From contig NC_034411.1 in NCBI RefSeq assembly GCF_002078875.1, positions 54,592,486 to 54,656,485 of the forward strand: a DNA stretch of 64,000 nt. Direction: 5' to 3'. Within the stretch, counting starts at the first letter, position 1; each line of letters begins with the position of its first letter. Shown piece after piece: positions 59,544 to 64,000 of the stretch. The position numbers were made by a program, and so were the translations under genes. This DNA is from Numida meleagris (Eukaryota > Chordata > Aves > Galliformes > Numididae). The notes beneath the pieces are model-generated. The model saw only the letters and a list, made by a program, of their open reading frames with translations. It made no database searches and was not told the origin of the DNA.

Positions 59544-62500
59544 GTATGCGCGGCTCCGCGGCGTCACCGGCGCTGTGTGTGCTGCGGGGCTCCGCCACGG
59601 ACAGGTTCGGCTCGACTTGGCTGCCTAGTGGCACCAGGGCGCTGCCCGTGATACGGGGATGGGCGCGTTTAAAGCACCCGGGCCGTTATGCAATCGTCTG
59701 CTTGGGATGGGAAACGGCATCTACTTTTTGGTTCTTAACCCCATTTTCAGGTAGAGATGAGGGTCCCGTTTCAGATCAGTGAATTTGTTTGCTTTGCAAG
59801 GATTTTTGCACTCAGTCTGCAGAAATACCTGTGAAAAGAGGTGGCTGGAGGCTTGGAGCACACAGAAGGGAATACTAGCCTGATACAGGGGACAGCTTTG
59901 CTGAAGACGGTATAGAATTAGCTCTACTTCTGTGTGCGTGAATAAGGGGCAGTGTGTCTTTGGAAGAGTATAAACACATATAAATATATACATGTTTAGT
60001 TACACTGACTTAGATAAGCCTGTCTAAGGACAGGTCACTCTCAAAATGGTAACTGCAAAAGAAAAATTATTTGTGGTGCACAACACAGGTGCATGGCAGT
60101 GGTGGAGGGATGCCGATGGCCACTGATTTGTACCAGTGCTCCCACCCTGGAGGCATCCAAGGCCAGGCTGGATGGGGCTTTGAGCAACCTGGTCTAGAGG
60201 GAGGTGTTCTTGCCTATAGCAGGGGGTTTGGAACTAGATTATCTTAAAGGTGCCTTCCAACAGAAACGATTCTATTATCAGAGATCTGCCAGTCCTGTGT
60301 GCCTGCTGCCTATCTTGTGTCACGTCACTAATGTTTTCTACCTGGATCCTAGTGTTTGAATTCTGTTGGTCTGGCAGGGATGCTGCACCTTACAGTTGTG
60401 CCTGGACTCTTAGGCTTGAATCTTCACAATTCTTCTTCTTTACTTCTGTGATCAGATTATTCCATTTACATGATCTCTCTTTTTTGTTATTTTATTCAGG
60501 GCAGGAAAAAAAATTCCACTAGATTTTTGTTTACAAGACATCTGCTAGTTTTGTAGCCTCAAGACAGTGTTTTGAATTTCAGACATTGCCATTCTACCAT
60601 GTAACAGAAGAGTCCAGTAAGCAAGCATTTAAATCGCAAATTTATAGTATGTATATTTATTACAGCTAACAAGCTAATTTTGTTTTTCCTTGAAGGGAAA
60701 AAGTAGCTTGGTAGCTCTGATGAAATTCCTGAGTTTTGAATGTACTTGGTTTTGCACCTTGTGCTTTTTCCTCGTAATAGTGAAGAACTGGTCAGATTCG
60801 AGCACCATAGTGATGTTGTATTGCTGGTCTTTGTTAATGTGCCTCCTGTGCTGGGGTCTTGTGTGCATAGTTTCTTTTCCATACATTTGAAACTGCCCAT
60901 GTGAAATGGAGATGCAAGCTCTAGTATGATGATGAGCTTTTTAATGTTTTAAGAAGGATATAGCTTTCCTTTATCACCCTCTGGGTGACTTCTAGAGTCA
61001 GCAGCCCACAAAGCTAAGAATCTATATTTTTCCTGGTTTTGTTCAGTGGTACTGATAGTTTCCCAAGGTGAAAGTTCTTGTTGACTTGGCCGCAATTTTC
61101 TGCCTGCATCTGTCATGCAGATATGCTCATCCTTTGCCTTTCTTGTTAAAAGTGAGATTCTGTTTCTGATCTTCTTTTTCCTTTTATTGACATGAAATGT
61201 AAGTAGACAAATAGCTTGCTCCCTGTGCTCCCAGCATGTGCATGAGGGGTTTTACTAAGATAAAAATTTGGTGGTGTAACTTGAATGCTCTTGGTGAAAG
61301 TACAGGAGGCTGTACAAAACCTTCTGGAAGTATACTCATTTGATTTTCTTGTAGTAATTAATGATTAATTAGCTCTTACTGTCTCCAGAACAGTATCTGT
61401 AGTAGTTCTTTGCCCTTCTGTATGTGCAAGTGCTGGGGTTAGAGCTGGAGTTTCTGCACAGGTGGGCTGCAGGTGGTGCGCTCACTGCCCTGCCTGGCAC
61501 TGGGGGAGGCTGCTGGGAGAGGGAACATGGGATGCAATGAATCCATGAATCTGTGTGAGGCTGCCCTCAGGCTTCAGAGCTCATTGTTCGGTTGCTGCTC
61601 TGCACTGTTTGCTTCATCTTAGTTCTCAGCCTGCCTTGGTTGCTGTGTGCTCAGCACGCTTTGGCAGCTGCTGAGCCTTTTTTTTTCTGAGCACGTGCTC
61701 TATCAGTGGCGTGGTCATGGAAGTAGGCTATCTTTGTCTGCAGCTCCTGTAGTCATGCTGGGCTCTTCTTTTACTGCTATTCGAAACCCGAGAGGCCCTT
61801 AATGGTCTGATACTCCAAAGTAATAAAGCAGCTCCTTCCTCCTTTAAAGATATTTGAATAACATCCCACATTTTAAGGTATTCCACACTTTGGGTGGTTT
61901 GGGCCATCTTAGAATACTAAGGTTGGCTTACAGTTCATGTGAGAGTCGCTTTTATAATTTGGGAAACATTTGTGGGGATCATAAACTGGTTAATAATTGC
62001 AAGACATTCTGTAAATTGACTTCAATATCAGCCATGTCTTGTCCTGGGCTGGCTGTACTGTGATCTGAGTTAGGTGCACATGGAGCTTGTTCTTTCAGTG
62101 TAAACAAACAATGAAATAAAAATGTTTGTCAGACATTATTTATTTAGTCTGGAGATAGGAAAAGCCTGCAGTGATCTTTGTAGCCATGTGCACCTGATAC
62201 TTTCTTTCCTTTGATGGGAACTGTATTCACTGCCTTTTCGCCCAATGTTTTAACTTCCTCTCCTCCTGGCTTTGCTCCCATCCCCTCCTAACAGCTAAGT
62301 GGGTATATTAGGAGGGTGGAAGGAGGCAGTAATTGGTTTCTGGATTCTGATTACAGTTGCTGTTTGCCTCTATGTATCAGTTAGCTAACTGGTCGCTATA
62401 AATGTAAGAACATTTTCTTTAGTTTTTCTTTTACAAGCCTGAATGTGAGTTTCGTAGGAGTCTGCATCTATTAAGTCCGTATTCATGGTACTCTACTGGA

Positions 62501-64000
62501 TCAGACTGCGCTGGGGCTGAAATGTTGGTCACAAGTGGATGTGTGGAGGGGAACAAGTGTTCCCTTGTAATGGGTCTTCTGGTAAATCTGCTCCTTGGAA
62601 ATCCTGAAAGTTTTCATGGATAGTGTTTGTGTCACAGAGTCTTGTCTTGTGGACATTCATGTGGGGTTATCCCTTGTTCTATAATTATTTCTTCTATTTG
62701 TTGTAATGTATTTGAATTTTCTTTAGCTTTTTTTTTTTGTTTAACTTTTACTGATTTCCTTTATCCTTTTGCCAAAATACTAGTTCAACCAAGCAAGTTT
62801 CAGTAAAATACTTGGAACATAAGCTAGTGAGCTCAAGTGCATAAATGTCTGGAGAGCTACAAAATAGCACTTTTAGGGAACACAAACGTCATGTCTCAGC
62901 TTGATTCTTTAAAGATGTGTTTTTGTTATTAAATCTTAACAGAGGGAAAAATCATGTCTTATTTGTAAAACCAAAGTGGTGAGAATTGGCACAGGAAACC
63001 AAGCTGTGCGGTACTCATGCAGACTGGTGGCTGTCCAGAAGACTTCCAGGCAATAAATCCTTGGTGCTGTTTGTTGGTTGAAGTCAAAGCTTGAATTGAG
63101 GCTCAATTTCCTACTGGGATTAGCATCTGCCTAAAACAAATCTTGCAGGCATATCTGCTTTTGTTATGTTAAGCAGACCTAGGAGTCAGTCCACAGTAAG
63201 GTAATATGTTTCTGTCTCCAAAGGGACCATTTAGACATCTTCACTTGCACTTGCATTGTCAGTTGTTAGAGACATGCAGTATTGGCATTTAGAGCACATT
63301 TTTCACTCAGTGTCATTTACTTATATAAATCTCTCAGCATTATTTTTTTTTTCTTTCTGCAAAAGCCTCACTTCTGCAGTTATCCCAAGTCTCTGTGTAA
63401 AGCAATGTGCTGTTTGTTTGTTTCTTTTTTGAGACTTAGCACATATAGTCATGCTTGATATCTATTCTGCATATTTTATTTAAGCTACATATTTATATAA
63501 GCATCAGTATTCCCTTAAAGCTTGTGCTATAAAGCAAATACAGTTGCTGGGGCTGAAGATGGAGGGTAAGTGTTGGTTTTGTTTCATAACGTAAATCACA
63601 AAGATGCATTCAGGTAGATTAGTATTCAATTAAAGCCATGCATGCTATGTGTGTGAACTGTGGCCTCGGACATTCTTTTCACTCAGGCATAAACAGCTCA
63701 CCTTAGCATTTCCCATTTTCTGCCACGTTGGTTTTGTGCATCTGCGAGGTAGTCTCAGCAACTCTTACTTAGTTTTATGGAATTGTTTAAGTTCTGCCTC
63801 CTCTCCTCCCTCCTTTGGTGGGGAGGGGAAGACGAAACCCTCTCAGATTATAGACTGTGTTGTTTCTGTAACTATCATTTGAAGAGCATAGAAAAGTGAT
63901 ACTCGCATTTTTAGGTTATGCATTTTCATTATTGATAACTGAAACAGCTGTCTTACTGTGAAATACTCGTGACAAATCGATGAAGAGGAGATCTCAACTA
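59544..64000 (+). other. MAP7 intron, runs out of the window
   Basis: It contains the CR1 at 60146-60279. No match to MAP7 exon 2 (expected to start near APDSYK) was found. The rest is unrecognised AT-rich noncoding sequence. Confidence 0.8.
60146..60279 (+). mobile_element. CR1 LINE 3' end fragment, sense
   Basis: Reads cctggaggcatccaaggcca, 'ggctggatggggctttgagc', 'ctggtctagagggaggtgtt', 'tagcagggggtttggaacta' and ends 'acgattctattatca', the CR1 3' tail in sense orientation. Confidence 0.92.

Larger units (their letters stand above)
58950..59650 (+). promoter_or_regulatory. MAP7: Second CpG island: MAP7 exon 1b promoter and 5' UTR
   Basis: A CpG-rich interval around the 1b start codon, separated from the first island by about 6.6 kb of AT-rich sequence. 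It has GC boxes such as ggggccgccctgggcggg (about 59009-59026). An RFX X-box-like GTTGTCAGGGCAAC is at 59037-59050. A TATA-like tatacatatatgg lies further upstream at 58879-58891. The start site of transcription is not known. Confidence 0.65.

Overview
This window is vertebrate nuclear DNA, almost certainly from a galliform bird close to chicken. The sequence shows a conserved multi-exon kinase gene with GT-AG introns, several CR1 LINE 3' ends (the 'tcatagaatcatagaatgg' type of terminus and its reverse), a deleted mariner whose inverted ends I recognise as the chicken Galluhop type, and avian-type LTRs. There is no prokaryotic content: no operons, CRISPR arrays or ribosome binding sites.

Positions 1-48188 (+ strand) hold the 3' two thirds of MAP3K5 (ASK1). 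I resolved 25 coding exons by matching reading frame, phase and splice sites. The first is cut by the window start at base 1. Together they give 3120 nt with no frameshift or stop, coding for 1039 residues plus the stop. The order is: the end of the TPR-like central region, a PH-like domain, the Ser/Thr kinase domain, the 14-3-3 site segment, a long C-terminal regulatory region, a coiled coil and a SAM domain. Residue numbers below start at the codon at base 1. Adding 335 gives human ASK1 numbering, so K374, D468, D487, T503, C534 and S631 correspond to human K709, D803, D822, T838, C869 and S966. The 3' UTR follows, with clustered poly(A) signals near 48.8-48.9 kb.

Positions 48.9-51.0 kb are a short intergenic gap holding one reverse-oriented CR1. 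Positions 51.0-64 kb hold the 5' part of MAP7 (ensconsin, a microtubule-binding protein) on the same strand. A CpG island at about 50.5-52.4 kb carries first exon 1a (51018-51063). A second CpG island at about 58.95-59.65 kb carries an alternative first exon 1b (59411-59543). Both end in the same phase, as expected if they splice to one downstream exon outside the window. The MAP3K5-then-MAP7 tandem order matches human chromosome 6q23.

MAP3K5 introns carry a mariner remnant (about 0.9-1.4 kb), reverse CR1 pieces (6.6, 23.3, 31.7 and 32.4 kb), a long sense CR1 (24.9-25.7 kb), an LTR at 13.3-13.7 kb, an ERV-type tail beside a CpG-rich block at 39.2-39.8 kb, and an LTR-like element at 43.8-44.5 kb. 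I found no wholly new system. The most checkable unusual signals are a possible alternative last exon of MAP3K5 (47520-47730), an exon whose polypyrimidine tract is displaced by 18 adenines, two exon-like intervals that would insert premature stops, and an RFX X-box-like site in the MAP7 exon 1b promoter.
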